The translations under genes and the position numbers were made by a program. A stretch of 64,000 nucleotides of DNA from Planctomycetota bacterium (lineage in GTDB: Bacteria > Planctomycetota > Planctomycetia > Pirellulales > Pirellulaceae): contig JAPLNL010000118.1 in the NCBI GenBank assembly GCA_026692905.1, positions 1-64,000 on the forward strand, given 5' to 3'. The notes beneath the pieces are model-generated. The model was not told the DNA's origin and searched no databases. It was given only the letters and a program-made list of their open reading frames with translations. Of the stretch, positions 45,601-53,716 are shown piece after piece (the stretch's first letter is position 1; each line of letters opens with the position of its first letter).

Positions 45601-46179
45601 CCAGAGTCGAAAACCGAAACGGGAGCTCATGTATCATTTGGTGCCATCCTTGAAGCGGCAACGCAGGCTTGTTTGCCTGACCAAGTCACTCAAGCGAGTG
45701 CTGTCGATTTTGTCCTCGGCGAGAACGGTGCTCCAGGCGAAGCCGAACACAACAATACTGTTGTGGTGAGCGATCATGCTCCGATTCTGTCAGTCGCCAC
45801 TGAATGTGAACTCACGTCCTCCTCAACCTCGCATATAAATGCAGCGATGCCAGAAAAACGCAATTTAGAAATCGAAATCGATTCGTCAAGACCTTACTTT
45901 GTCGAATTCGGAGGCGCCGTACGAAATATCGTTCTCGTCCCCGTCGAGGTTGCCGATAGACTAGACCCCATTCAAAGAGGGACAATCGAGGAAAAAAAGG
46001 CTACCTTGATCTCTAGCTATCGCTGCCAAAAACCAACGATCATCTGCCTCGGCGAACAACTTGTACTCAGCGATATTATGGATCGATTTTGGATGCCATC
46101 GTCAGACGTCTGGGATTTAGCCAACAGAATCTTCGCCCGCGTGGATGTGGACTGGCTACCCGTCAACGGCCCAAGTTAA
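42670..46179 (+). CDS. Ser/Thr protein kinase fused to tubulin/FtsZ-like domain
   Basis: 1169 residues. The kinase domain (about 17-270) has glycine loop LGTGGYGEVW (23-32), K45, DFG in VADFGLIKD and TPTYAAPE; the catalytic HRD is HLD in LQHLDVKPGN. A 90-residue linker follows. From about 367 the sequence matches the bacterial tubulin-like family: LIIGLGATGAKSLMWMRDKL, LLIDTDQATIEA and, near 516, the nucleotide-loop signature AHGGTGSAIAS. The last 600 residues are helical and unassigned. No membrane helix, so cytosolic. A kinase joined to a potential GTP-binding filament protein, with an AAA+ ATPase directly upstream, suggests a regulated cytoskeletal or scaffold device; this is inference. 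Start ATG 42670 or 42676. Confidence 0.9.
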   Translation: MVMTASIQAGFEPISGYVLRDKLGTGGYGEVWLADAPGGLKKAIKFVHGSIDGNRASGELKSLQRIRQVNHPFILSLERIEVIEGQLIIVTELAQGSLHDRFLEFRQKGFVGISRDKLLAYLRDTADGLDFLCQQHDLQHLDVKPGNLLLVADRVKVADFGLIKDIQSNSLSVMGGLTPTYAAPEMFDGRPGRFSDQYSLAIVYQELLTGTLPFRGRTTAQLANEHLHKAPNLEAIPLLERPILSKALAKKPQMRFSDCREFIHALENVQAQPDKVKLASEDAATSKKKIVHRSANKSMPQRSAGASNGNFQVLRKHPEGPSTHSTQSPVADSARSRGVEILPELLGNDEDSDEVSSIETKASNSPRKTLIIGLGATGAKSLMWMRDKLLESSPLQLNSEQLGFLLIDTDQATIEAAMAPERAARLPYHAAVLIPLKSPQYYRQSEADFAQLSRRWVYNIPRSLRTEGVRPLGMLALLDNVTTVFDALHESILEVAKSKGEDAFDEPITVQIVASAHGGTGSAIASEIGFMIRQLAAEFEIAINTELILTCASQNAVAASELTTASALACLTEINHYFRTEGLHPQLDRLSASKAINKPPFDFVSLIYGGQCGISSEWKATTVQVAEYLWACSETELGDRIAKTRQEANADGNIQMDQVWTPWLGAVNSQSVMISSDLDTVDLASRTCLRAILPWLSATNEVLMDDTEDESNPKDLDSRTLERMDFFVQDMFRNNHWRVRQFMVRLVPSIDEKNRNAAESPQQQPQAESTLNIEQREDIEHVCDQLALDINDVIKSITIMMADTQATLADCLTNDWLVTPVAWANLRQLVRSVGSKFSVNSNSLSIVSQKLADKHDAFLEKMYRDENNATTEFEQQLHAMSLETRFHSMGAKILGRLAEHMSYVENLWINECKLLHSEICDWVDELSNRLGVQLNDSPKARSFLSALFQSENDDAVSKETRKSIQQLMCGRLKVALVPESKTETGAHVSFGAILEAATQACLPDQVTQASAVDFVLGENGAPGEAEHNNTVVVSDHAPILSVATECELTSSSTSHINAAMPEKRNLEIEIDSSRPYFVEFGGAVRNIVLVPVEVADRLDPIQRGTIEEKKATLISSYRCQKPTIICLGEQLVLSDIMDRFWMPSSDVWDLANRIFARVDVDWLPVNGPS

Positions 46180-46217
46180 CAGAGCTTCCCCCAGCTCCCA
46201 TTTGAATTTTGGTTTCA

Positions 46218-46823
46218 TCATGACCAGCGTGCAACGGTTTCCATCAATCGATCAGCATTGACAAACACTTCCGCTGTCCAGCCCGCTTTGCGAGCTGCCT
46301 CAACATTTTCGACTCGATCGTCGGTAAAGAAAATTCCGGATGCATCTTGCCCCGCATGGCGTTGAGCTTCGCTATAAATGTGCACATCGGGCTTCATGCT
46401 TTTGACCTCGTACGATAGGATCACCGGGGAGAACCAGCCTTGCACCTGCGGGTACCTCAATTCGCCAATCCAATTCCAGTGTGCCTCGCAGGTGTTGGAC
46501 AGCAATCCCATTGGAATTCCCAAATCGCGCACCCGCTCCAAAACCGGTAGGATGTGCGTGTTCGGGATAAACATATCCGCCGCCGCTTGCAACATGGCGT
46601 CCACGTCCAAGTCTCTCCCAATGGCATCGGAAATGCGAGACACAAACTGAACGCTGCTAATCAGCCCCGTCTCATACTCCGTCTGCAAAGTCCCATCCAA
46701 AACCAATGCCCGCATTTGCTCCACGCGAACACCGGCAATCTTGGCCATCTTCCGCATCGCCAAATTGTGATCGAAGTAAAGCAATACGTTGCCAAGGTCA
46801 AAGTAAACGAAACTAGGGCGCAT
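46218..46823 (-). CDS. HAD superfamily hydrolase (subfamily IA)
   Basis: 201 residues from ATG 46823: FVYFDLGNVLLYFD is motif I (in the DxGN form found in HAD-IA), LLSNTCEAHW is motif II, SYEVKSMKPDVHIY holds the motif III Lys, and IFFTDDRVENVEAA is motif IV. A phosphatase of small metabolites, substrate unknown. The frame extends to 47060 but the earlier part is argH read in another frame. Its start overlaps the end of argH by 11 bases, so the two are translationally coupled on the minus strand. Confidence 0.92.
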   Translation of the reverse strand: MRPSFVYFDLGNVLLYFDHNLAMRKMAKIAGVRVEQMRALVLDGTLQTEYETGLISSVQFVSRISDAIGRDLDVDAMLQAAADMFIPNTHILPVLERVRDLGIPMGLLSNTCEAHWNWIGELRYPQVQGWFSPVILSYEVKSMKPDVHIYSEAQRHAGQDASGIFFTDDRVENVEAARKAGWTAEVFVNADRLMETVARWS

Positions 46824-48243
46824 GGGGTTTAGTAGGAGTATGGAGTATGGAGTATGGAATATCGCTAATTCCCAACCTATCCGTCCAGGTTTTGATTTGC
46901 TCTGCGACTCTGGTTGGACTGCTCGAGCCGTAAGAGCGATACGATTGGATTGCTCCTGCAACGCCCAGTGTTTCTCGAATCGAGCCATCCAAGCTTTCAT
47001 CGACCGATTGGATCTCCGCGTCCGTGAGTTCCGGAAGGGGGACTTTTCGCGACTTGGCAATCGCGACCAACGCTCCCACTTTATGATGCGCCGTTCGCTG
47101 GGGCATTCCGCGTGAAATCAGTCCCTCCATCAACGCTGTCGCATCAAGATAGCCTTGATCCAATTTTTCTGAAATGACTTCCGTCAAAAGCTCCGTTTGC
47201 TCGACAATGGGGATAGCCAACTCCAAGCACGCGATAACCGTATCGAACGAGTCAAAGAGGGGTGGCTTGTCTTCCTGCAAATCGCGGTTGTACGCCAACG
47301 GCAAACCTTTGATGAGCACCAACAATGTTTGCAGGTTTCCAATCACGCGAGCCGACTTGCCTCGTGTCAATTCCAATGTGTCTGGATTGACCTTTTGAGG
47401 CATGATGCTGCTACCGGTGCAAAAGGCATGCGGAAGCTTGATAAAGCCGAATTCAGTCGTCGACCACAATATCCATTCCTCTGCCCAACCGCTCAAGTGC
47501 TCTGAAATCATCGTCAGGACAAAAACGGATTCAACGGCAAAGTCGCGGTCACTACTGATGTCGACACTGTTCGCAGCTACCCCCTCAAAACCCAATAGCT
47601 CGGCAGAATAATGTCGGTCTATTGGCAAACTTGTTCCTGCCACAGCTGCTCCGCCAAGAGGACTGACATTCACGCGTTTGCGACAATCCGCCAATCGTCC
47701 TCGATCGCGATCCAGTTTCTCCATGTACGCCAGCCAATAGTGGGCCGCCAAAACTGGCTGAGCCCGTTGCATGTGCGTGTAAGCCGGAATGATGACCCCA
47801 GCGTCTTTACTGCATCGACTGAGAAACGCTTTCTGCAAACCTAACAGTAACGCATCCACCCGATCCAAGTGCTCTCGAACCCACAGTCGAATGTCCGTGG
47901 ACACTTGGTCGTTTCGAGAGCGAGCCGTATGCAGTTTTCGTCCTACATCTCCCAGCCTATCGATCAGCGTCTGTTCGATATGCATGTGGATATCTTCCAT
48001 CTCGATCTTGAATGGCATTTCGCCCCGATCGAGTACTCCCTCGATATCCAAAAGCTCTCGTTCGATCGCCTCAAATTCGGCAGCCTCCAGTAATTTCTGA
48101 CGGCAGAGCATCCTGGCATGAGCGATCGAGCCGCGGATGTCCTGCTTGTAAAGGCGATGATCGAACGAAATGCTTTCGCTAAATCGAGCAAGGCGACTGT
48201 CCATTCCATCGGAAAAAACGCCGCTTCGTGATAATGATGCCAA
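46813..48243 (-). CDS. argH: Argininosuccinate lyase
   Basis: 476 residues. The enzyme splits argininosuccinate to arginine and fumarate, the last step of arginine synthesis. The fumarase/ASL signature GSSIMPQKVNPDTLE is present, as are SRNDQVSTDIRLW and HMQRAQPVLAAHYWLA. Two oddities: the usual WGGRF near the start reads SRSGVF, and the C-terminus carries an extra tail (DIPYSILHTPTKPHAP) encoded by a 7-base tandem repeat. It is coupled to the HAD gene. Confidence 0.96.
   Translation of the reverse strand: MASLSRSGVFSDGMDSRLARFSESISFDHRLYKQDIRGSIAHARMLCRQKLLEAAEFEAIERELLDIEGVLDRGEMPFKIEMEDIHMHIEQTLIDRLGDVGRKLHTARSRNDQVSTDIRLWVREHLDRVDALLLGLQKAFLSRCSKDAGVIIPAYTHMQRAQPVLAAHYWLAYMEKLDRDRGRLADCRKRVNVSPLGGAAVAGTSLPIDRHYSAELLGFEGVAANSVDISSDRDFAVESVFVLTMISEHLSGWAEEWILWSTTEFGFIKLPHAFCTGSSIMPQKVNPDTLELTRGKSARVIGNLQTLLVLIKGLPLAYNRDLQEDKPPLFDSFDTVIACLELAIPIVEQTELLTEVISEKLDQGYLDATALMEGLISRGMPQRTAHHKVGALVAIAKSRKVPLPELTDAEIQSVDESLDGSIRETLGVAGAIQSYRSYGSSSPTRVAEQIKTWTDRLGISDIPYSILHTPTKPHAP
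46835..46862. repeat. Heptanucleotide repeat (GGAGTAT x3 plus GGAATAT) in the 3' end of argH
   Basis: Four 7-base units overlap the last codons of argH and lie just upstream of the HAD start. Unit gain or loss would change the argH C-terminus and the coupling to the HAD gene. Confidence 0.93.
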
Positions 48244-48278
48244 AATGAATTCCCAGGGTTGGTGGACTGATTTCTGCT

Positions 48279-49556
48279 ATGATTGTCATGGATTCCGCAG
48301 GATTCTCAAGCCACGAAGTAAAGGCAAATCAATTGTTGTCGAAGGTTTTTCGAAGAACACCGATCTCGCTTCTCAATTTTATCAGCCAACCGACGCGCGC
48401 GATTGTGAGTGTGATGGGAGTCGCCTTTGCCTTGCTCCTGATCTTCATGCAGCTTGGTTTTCGAGGGGCGGTCGGCAATACGGCCACCATCGTCTACGGC
48501 AAACTGAGCGGCGATTTGGTCATCCGATCTCCCGATTATGTGCATCTTTATGAGCCGCGGACCATCGATCGTGCTTGGATGAATAGGGTTGCCTCGCATC
48601 CGGATGTGGAGAGTGTCGACCCATTCTTTATCATGTTGCATCGTTGGCAAAACCCGGTCAAAAACGAAGGATGTACGGCTGCTCCACCTGAGGGCTCGTT
48701 CCGAACGGTTGGAATGATGGGAATGCAGTTGGATCGGCCTGTTATTCAACTGGAGGAACTGGAGGAGAAGATTGAGTTGCTCAAGGACCCTAATGCCATG
48801 TTGGTCGACAGGGCAACGCGGGCTGAATATGGGCCTGAAGATTGCAGTCACTTTTCCGATGCTGACGTTGGGAAAAAGACGGATATGGGAGGGAAAAGCA
48901 CGCGAATCGTCGGCCATTTCAAGCTTGGAACAGGTTTGGCCACAAACGGAGCTGTTCTGGTTAGCGATGTTGCATTTGGACAAAGGGCTCTGATCGATGT
49001 CCAAAAACGAGCCTCATTAGGACTCGTTCGGCTCAAACCTGGAAAAGACCCCGCGGTTGTTCGCGACTCGATCGATGCTTGGCTCGCAAGCAAAGAGCCG
49101 AGTTCCCTATTGGCGATTCAAATCTTGACGATGGAAGAGCAGCGACTTTGGGAACGGAAACGCTGGCTCAATGAGACGCCGATCGGCATGATCTTTTCGA
49201 TGGGAGTTGCGATTTCCTTTATCATTGGCGCGGCCATCGTCTATATGGTACTTGCGACCGATGTTGCGAGTCGGCTTCCGGAGTATGCAACGCTCAAGGC
49301 GATGGGGTATCCGCCGAGCTATCTAGCTCAAACCGTTTTGCGACAAGCCTGGCTGCTATCCTTTTCAGGCTACTTCCCTGCTTTTTTGACCGCGATGGCT
49401 CTGTACCAAATTACATCGAGCCTATCTGGCATCCCGACCTTTATGACGTGGCCGAGGGCAGCAGGAGTGTTTGGACTGTCGCTGCTCATGTGCACCTTCG
49501 CCGGGCTTCTAGCGATCAGGAAGCTTCTTAAGGCGGAGCCCGCATCGTTATTCTAA
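48279..49556 (+). CDS. DevC/FtsX-type ABC transporter permease
   Basis: 425 residues: one membrane helix (about 44-62), a large periplasmic-type domain (65-300) and three C-terminal helices with the FtsX-family end (MVLATDVASRLPEYATLKAMGYPPSYL). It resembles DevC, the permease of MacB-like exporters. Neither an ATPase nor an adaptor gene is beside it. ATG 48279 is the first start; ATG 48291 is also possible. Divergent from argH with only 35 bases between. Confidence 0.88.
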   Translation: MIVMDSAGFSSHEVKANQLLSKVFRRTPISLLNFISQPTRAIVSVMGVAFALLLIFMQLGFRGAVGNTATIVYGKLSGDLVIRSPDYVHLYEPRTIDRAWMNRVASHPDVESVDPFFIMLHRWQNPVKNEGCTAAPPEGSFRTVGMMGMQLDRPVIQLEELEEKIELLKDPNAMLVDRATRAEYGPEDCSHFSDADVGKKTDMGGKSTRIVGHFKLGTGLATNGAVLVSDVAFGQRALIDVQKRASLGLVRLKPGKDPAVVRDSIDAWLASKEPSSLLAIQILTMEEQRLWERKRWLNETPIGMIFSMGVAISFIIGAAIVYMVLATDVASRLPEYATLKAMGYPPSYLAQTVLRQAWLLSFSGYFPAFLTAMALYQITSSLSGIPTFMTWPRAAGVFGLSLLMCTFAGLLAIRKLLKAEPASLF

Positions 49557-49580
49557 AAAATGCATTGCTGTCAAGCATTC

Positions 49581-49649
49581 TGTAGCGAAACTCGTCAAGA
49601 GTTTCGGTCGTTTAGGACATGCAGCCGAAAGTCTTGACGACTTTCGCTA
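49581..49649. repeat. Family D hairpin between convergent genes, second copy
   Basis: Arms 49581-49607 and 49625-49649 (TAGCGAAACTCGTCAAGAGT) pair over about 25 bases. It lies between the convergent ends of the ABC permease gene and asd, the same placement as the copy at 17542-17614. Confidence 0.88.
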
Positions 49650-49723
49650 AACTCAAGGCTGTTTTGAGCAACGCAAGATGCTTCACTGCATTGCCCAGCA
49701 GTTTCAGGAAAGGATGACTTATC

Positions 49724-50845
49724 CTAAAGCAAAATGCGAAGCATTCGTCGGAGCGGTTCGGCCGCTCCCCAAAGCAATTGATCGCCAACTGTAAACGCAG
49801 ACAAAAACATTCCGGGCTGCGAAGGGTCCAAAGGCATCTTCCTAAGCCGGCCAACCGGGCAATCAAGACCACCCGTGACTGCAGCCGGCGTCAAGTGTTG
49901 CAGCGACGCAGTCTTTTCATTGGGAACGACTTTGGCCCAAGGATTCGCATTGGCGAGCATGTCGACGATCTCGTCCAGACCGACATCTTTCTTCAGTTTG
50001 ATCGTTAACGCTTGGCTGTGACATCGCATCGCGCCGATACGCACGCACAATCCGTCGACCGGAATGGAATCGGGCGAAAGCCCAAGGATCTTGTTCGTTT
50101 CTGCTCGACCTTTCCACTCTTCCTTACTTTGACCGTCTCCCAAGTCTTTGTCGATCCAGGGGATCAAGCTGCCGTTGAGCGGTGCTCCAAACTGCTCGAT
50201 TGGATAGTCCGTAGATCGAATGGTCGAAGCGACTTGGCGGTCGATTTCGAGAATGGCGGAAGCGGGATCGTCGAGCAATGCGGCAACGCTTTGGTGAGCG
50301 ACTCCCATTTGCGAAATGAGCTCGCGCATGTTCTTTGCACCTGCCCCTGAAGCAGCTTGGTATGTCATGCTGGTCATCCACTGGACAAGATTGTTCTGAA
50401 ACAATCCATGCATCGCCATCAACATCAGTGAGACCGTACAATTGCCACCCACATACGTCTTGACCCCATTTGCAATGCCATCGCGAATCACTCGATCGTT
50501 CACGGGGTCCAAAATGATAATGGCATCGTTCTTCATGCGTAGCGACGATGCCGCATCGATCCAATAGCCGGACCAACCGGATGCTCGGAGCTTGGGATAA
50601 ACATCATTGGTATAGTCACCACCTTGGCAAGTGATAATGACATCCATCTTGGCTAACGCGTCGATATCGGAAGCCGATTTCAATTCGCCAGTCTCCAGAG
50701 TGCCGATCTTAGGGCCAGAGCCGCCGGCATTGGAGGTCGAGAAGAATACAGGCTCGCAATGAGAGAAATCATCTTCTTCCGTCATGCGTTGAAACAGCAC
50801 GGAGCCGACCATGCCACGCCATCCGACTAGTCCGACCTTTTTCAC
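49724..50845 (-). CDS. asd: Aspartate-semialdehyde dehydrogenase
   Basis: The 373-residue enzyme reduces aspartyl phosphate to aspartate semialdehyde for lysine, threonine, methionine and diaminopimelate. The NADP loop [14 protein letters not shown] is at 8-21, the active-site C136 is in [10 protein letters not shown], and the substrate-binding stretch [18 protein letters not shown] is near residue 273. It is of the Gram-negative, E. coli type (about 370 residues). It stands alone, and a long hairpin repeat follows its start on the upstream side. Confidence 0.97.
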   Translation of the reverse strand: MKKVGLVGWRGMVGSVLFQRMTEEDDFSHCEPVFFSTSNAGGSGPKIGTLETGELKSASDIDALAKMDVIITCQGGDYTNDVYPKLRASGWSGYWIDAASSLRMKNDAIIILDPVNDRVIRDGIANGVKTYVGGNCTVSLMLMAMHGLFQNNLVQWMTSMTYQAASGAGAKNMRELISQMGVAHQSVAALLDDPASAILEIDRQVASTIRSTDYPIEQFGAPLNGSLIPWIDKDLGDGQSKEEWKGRAETNKILGLSPDSIPVDGLCVRIGAMRCHSQALTIKLKKDVGLDEIVDMLANANPWAKVVPNEKTASLQHLTPAAVTGGLDCPVGRLRKMPLDPSQPGMFLSAFTVGDQLLWGAAEPLRRMLRILL

Positions 50846-50878
50846 GATTTTTTTCTTGGAGAGTGAGGGGGAGTTTTT

Positions 50879-50965
50879 AGTTAGCAGTTTTCAGTTTTCA
50901 GTTTTTCGTTGCTTATGACTGACAACTGATAACTGACAACTGAAAACTGAAAACTCACTGCTAAC
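50879..50965. repeat. Family F hairpin (GTTAGCAGTTTTCAGTTTTC)
   Basis: Arms 50879-50905 and 50938-50965 pair, with further short AACTGA/TCAGTT inversions in the loop. It separates asd from the minus-strand isomerase-like gene, whose TAG stop lies inside the right arm. Confidence 0.85.
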
Positions 50966-52250
50966 ATTCAAATACGTTTTCGACATTGCCGCGAAGGATT
51001 TGTCGTCCCAACGCGATGGCTTTTTCTTCTGGCCAACCACGCCCTTGGCAAAAGTCCTCTGCAAGTACGTCGGCTAGAAGTTGTTTGTACATTCGGAATT
51101 TAGGATGGATAAACTCAAGTTTGTAGGCGTCGCTGTAGTAGCCAAGCTGCTTGTTTCGCGGAATGGCTTCTATTCGTCCGCGAAGATCGTGACGGATGTA
51201 GTTGGGGGTATTGCTATACCACCAGTGTCCGTGCGTCAGAACATTCGGGAAAATCCAAGCGTAGTCGACTAGTTCTTGGTTCGTTACCGATGCGAGGACC
51301 GAAATCGGGAACGGAAGGTTCGGGAATGCGTTGAAAAGCTCAGCGTACTGGATCAATGAGACCCGGGAATCATACAAATCTTGACCTTGGAATACCCCAG
51401 TTGGATACACCCGTCGATGAACACCGATCATCAAATCAAAGGGTAATTTGTAGGCTTCTGCCAATTCCGCGATCTTCCAAAAGACCCATTCCGCCATGGT
51501 CCTTTTGTGCGCTTCGGATGCATCGTTGCCAAACTGCACCATATCATCCAGGGCAACTTGTGCGACATGACTTTGGTCCGAATATGCCTTCGGCGTAAAC
51601 CAAGGTGGCAAAGAAATAGCACAAGCTCTCGCTCCCCGTTCTTTGAAACGGATAAAGAGAATATCGATCGCTTGTTTCAAATCGGAAAGAGTTTGGATCG
51701 TTCGACCGGACGCAGAATGAAGGCGTTCTCTGACCATGGGCTGGGCTAAATGAAAGACCAAGTCGTCGGTTCGGAGGCAAGGGACATAGCGTTTCGTATC
51801 AAACCCCTCCAGAGGATCATCGAAGTCGTTGGTTAAGAAAACCTTTTCCACTTTGCTAACCGCGAGAACTTGAGATTCCCAATCCGGTTGTTCCATCTTG
51901 GAATCGGCTAGGTCATAAACCGTCTCCCAATTCGACTTGTTGATTTCGTCCCCTTGGAATCCGAATAGCTTTTGAGAAAGTTCGACGAACCAGGACCACT
52001 GAACCGTATTGTCGATATTGCCGAGATATTCGAAAAGCCGTCCGACTTTTTCGCGTGGGGAAATGCCAGGTTCCTCGATGAGATGCTTTGGCATGCCAGA
52101 GGAGTGCGCAAGTTCTGTGTAATAATGGTACCCTAACAGATCGGCGAGCGATGTGGATGTTGGGCTGTGTGGATTGATGTGTGAATGAGAATCGATCAAT
52201 ACGATCGAATCCAATTGTTCAAACAGGATTTGATTCAGAGATTGGCTCAT
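50961..52250 (-). CDS. Uronate isomerase-like amidohydrolase superfamily protein
   Basis: The 429-residue TIM-barrel protein has the metal-binding HxH pair H22/H24 in IDSHSHINPHSP. It shows the glucuronate isomerase-type segments LIGVHRRVYPTGVFQGQDLY and IRHDLRGRIEAIPRNKQLGYYSDAYKLEF. It most resembles the UxaC branch, which interconverts uronates and keto sugars, but it is divergent, so substrate assignment is uncertain. The next gene upstream on the same strand is moaD, 32 bases away. Confidence 0.83.
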   Translation of the reverse strand: MSQSLNQILFEQLDSIVLIDSHSHINPHSPTSTSLADLLGYHYYTELAHSSGMPKHLIEEPGISPREKVGRLFEYLGNIDNTVQWSWFVELSQKLFGFQGDEINKSNWETVYDLADSKMEQPDWESQVLAVSKVEKVFLTNDFDDPLEGFDTKRYVPCLRTDDLVFHLAQPMVRERLHSASGRTIQTLSDLKQAIDILFIRFKERGARACAISLPPWFTPKAYSDQSHVAQVALDDMVQFGNDASEAHKRTMAEWVFWKIAELAEAYKLPFDLMIGVHRRVYPTGVFQGQDLYDSRVSLIQYAELFNAFPNLPFPISVLASVTNQELVDYAWIFPNVLTHGHWWYSNTPNYIRHDLRGRIEAIPRNKQLGYYSDAYKLEFIHPKFRMYKQLLADVLAEDFCQGRGWPEEKAIALGRQILRGNVENVFEC

Positions 52251-52282
52251 CGTGGCTGTGCTTTGCTTGGCATGCGTGACGT

Positions 52283-52543
52283 CTATCCGCCGCTGACGGG
52301 CGGAATCAATGCTATCACAGATTGTTTTTGCATACTATCAATGACATGGGAATCGATCGCAAACTCGTTGTCGATCGCGATCCTACTGAACTCCACTAAA
52401 AATCTGGCTGATTCAAATTGGCTTGCAATCGCTTCTTTCAATTTTTGCACAGAGATAGGAAGTTCCACTTCGATCTCGACAGAATCAGACCTGACTTGTT
52501 CTCGCGCGCCGGCAAACATTTTCACAATCAATCGATCGCTCAA
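52283..52543 (-). CDS. moaD: MoaD/ThiS family ubiquitin-like sulfur carrier
   Basis: 86 residues of the beta-grasp fold ([11 protein letters not shown] ... VSVQKL-type helix ... [10 protein letters not shown]), ending in the required Gly-Gly, which is adenylated and thiocarboxylated. MoaD is the small subunit of molybdopterin synthase; ThiS-like roles are possible. The start is TTG at 52543, whose TTGA overlaps the TGA stop of purM, so it is translationally coupled. No MoaE or other cofactor gene is in the window. Confidence 0.85.
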   Translation of the reverse strand: MSDRLIVKMFAGAREQVRSDSVEIEVELPISVQKLKEAIASQFESARFLVEFSRIAIDNEFAIDSHVIDSMQKQSVIALIPPVSGG

Positions 52544-53601
52544 GATGCGTAGCGGCTTTTCCCTGCTCCCGCTTGGGCCGTCCCTATGTTCCAGCAGTTG
52601 TAGCCCAGTGATTCCACCATGGTCTTGACGTTGGCCGCGTAATATGGGCTGACGACGAGTACCAAGCCGATGCCCATGTTGAACACATGTTCCATTTCGC
52701 TTTGTGCGATTTCGCCAAGCTTGGCAATCCAGTCAAAAACCGGCAGCACTTGCCAGGAACCGCGTTCGAAGACCAAGTCGACATTGGGAGGCAAAATACG
52801 CTCGGTGTTTTCAAGCAATCCGCCGCCGGTAATGTGGCCGATTCCGTGCACGACGTTTTTGACTTTGTAGTGTGTCAGAACAGTGCGGGTTAGTTTGCTA
52901 TAGATAAGCGTTGGGGTCAAAAGAGCGTCACCAACCGTCGTTCCCAAATCCGGAACGAAGCTATCGATCGAGAGACCACCTTTTTCAAATACCGCCTTTC
53001 GCACAAGGCTGAAGCCGTTGCTGTGAACGCCAGAGGAGTTGATCCCAAGAATCACATCCCCCGGCGCAATGTCACGTCCGGTAATCAGATTCTTCTTTTC
53101 AACAACACCGACGCAAAAGCCGGCAAGATCATAGTCGTCTGCCTGGTATAGGTCTGGCATGATCGCGGTTTCGCCGCCGAGCAGGCTGCATTCCGCGGCG
53201 ATGCAGCCATCGGATATCCCTTGAACAATGGACTCCAGGAGTGTTGGATCGTCCTTGGACATGGCCACATAATCTAGGAAGAAAAGCGGTTCGGCGCCAG
53301 TGCAGAGCACGTCGTTGACACACATGGCGACCAAGTCGATGCCGACAGTGGAGTGGCGGCCAGCTTTGATGGCGACTTTCAGTTTTGTGCCGACCCCATC
53401 GGTTCCGGAAACCAGGATAGGATCTTGATAATTGCGTGAAAACAGTGATTTGGTGAAGTCGAGGGCATAAAGGCCCGCGAATCCGCCATCGTTTCGAACG
53501 ACGCGTGGAGTGAAAGTGCGGTGCATGAGGCGAGGCAAACGTTGCATCGACTGTTCATACAATTCGAGGTCGACACCGCTATCTTTGTAGGTGATTGCCA
53601 T
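52540..53601 (-). CDS. purM: Phosphoribosylformylglycinamidine cyclo-ligase
   Basis: The 353-residue AIR synthetase (step five of purine synthesis) begins [18 protein letters not shown]. It contains the family loops [52 protein letters not shown] and [19 protein letters not shown]. Length is typical. It is followed by moaD with a 4-base stop/start overlap. Confidence 0.98.
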   Translation of the reverse strand: MAITYKDSGVDLELYEQSMQRLPRLMHRTFTPRVVRNDGGFAGLYALDFTKSLFSRNYQDPILVSGTDGVGTKLKVAIKAGRHSTVGIDLVAMCVNDVLCTGAEPLFFLDYVAMSKDDPTLLESIVQGISDGCIAAECSLLGGETAIMPDLYQADDYDLAGFCVGVVEKKNLITGRDIAPGDVILGINSSGVHSNGFSLVRKAVFEKGGLSIDSFVPDLGTTVGDALLTPTLIYSKLTRTVLTHYKVKNVVHGIGHITGGGLLENTERILPPNVDLVFERGSWQVLPVFDWIAKLGEIAQSEMEHVFNMGIGLVLVVSPYYAANVKTMVESLGYNCWNIGTAQAGAGKSRYAS

Positions 53602-53716
53602 CGGCGAGGCAGAAGCTTTGGTTGGGGGAAGTTGCGAAAAGCGTTTGAGACCCCATTATCCCTTTTTTGGCCGATAAATAAAGTACGCGTTACAAACCTT
53701 CCCGTCCTCAGACTCT

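Noticed and set aside
46824-47060. 79-residue N-terminal extension of the HAD hydrolase
   Set aside because: It is argH sequence in another frame; motif I FDLGN follows directly from ATG 46823.
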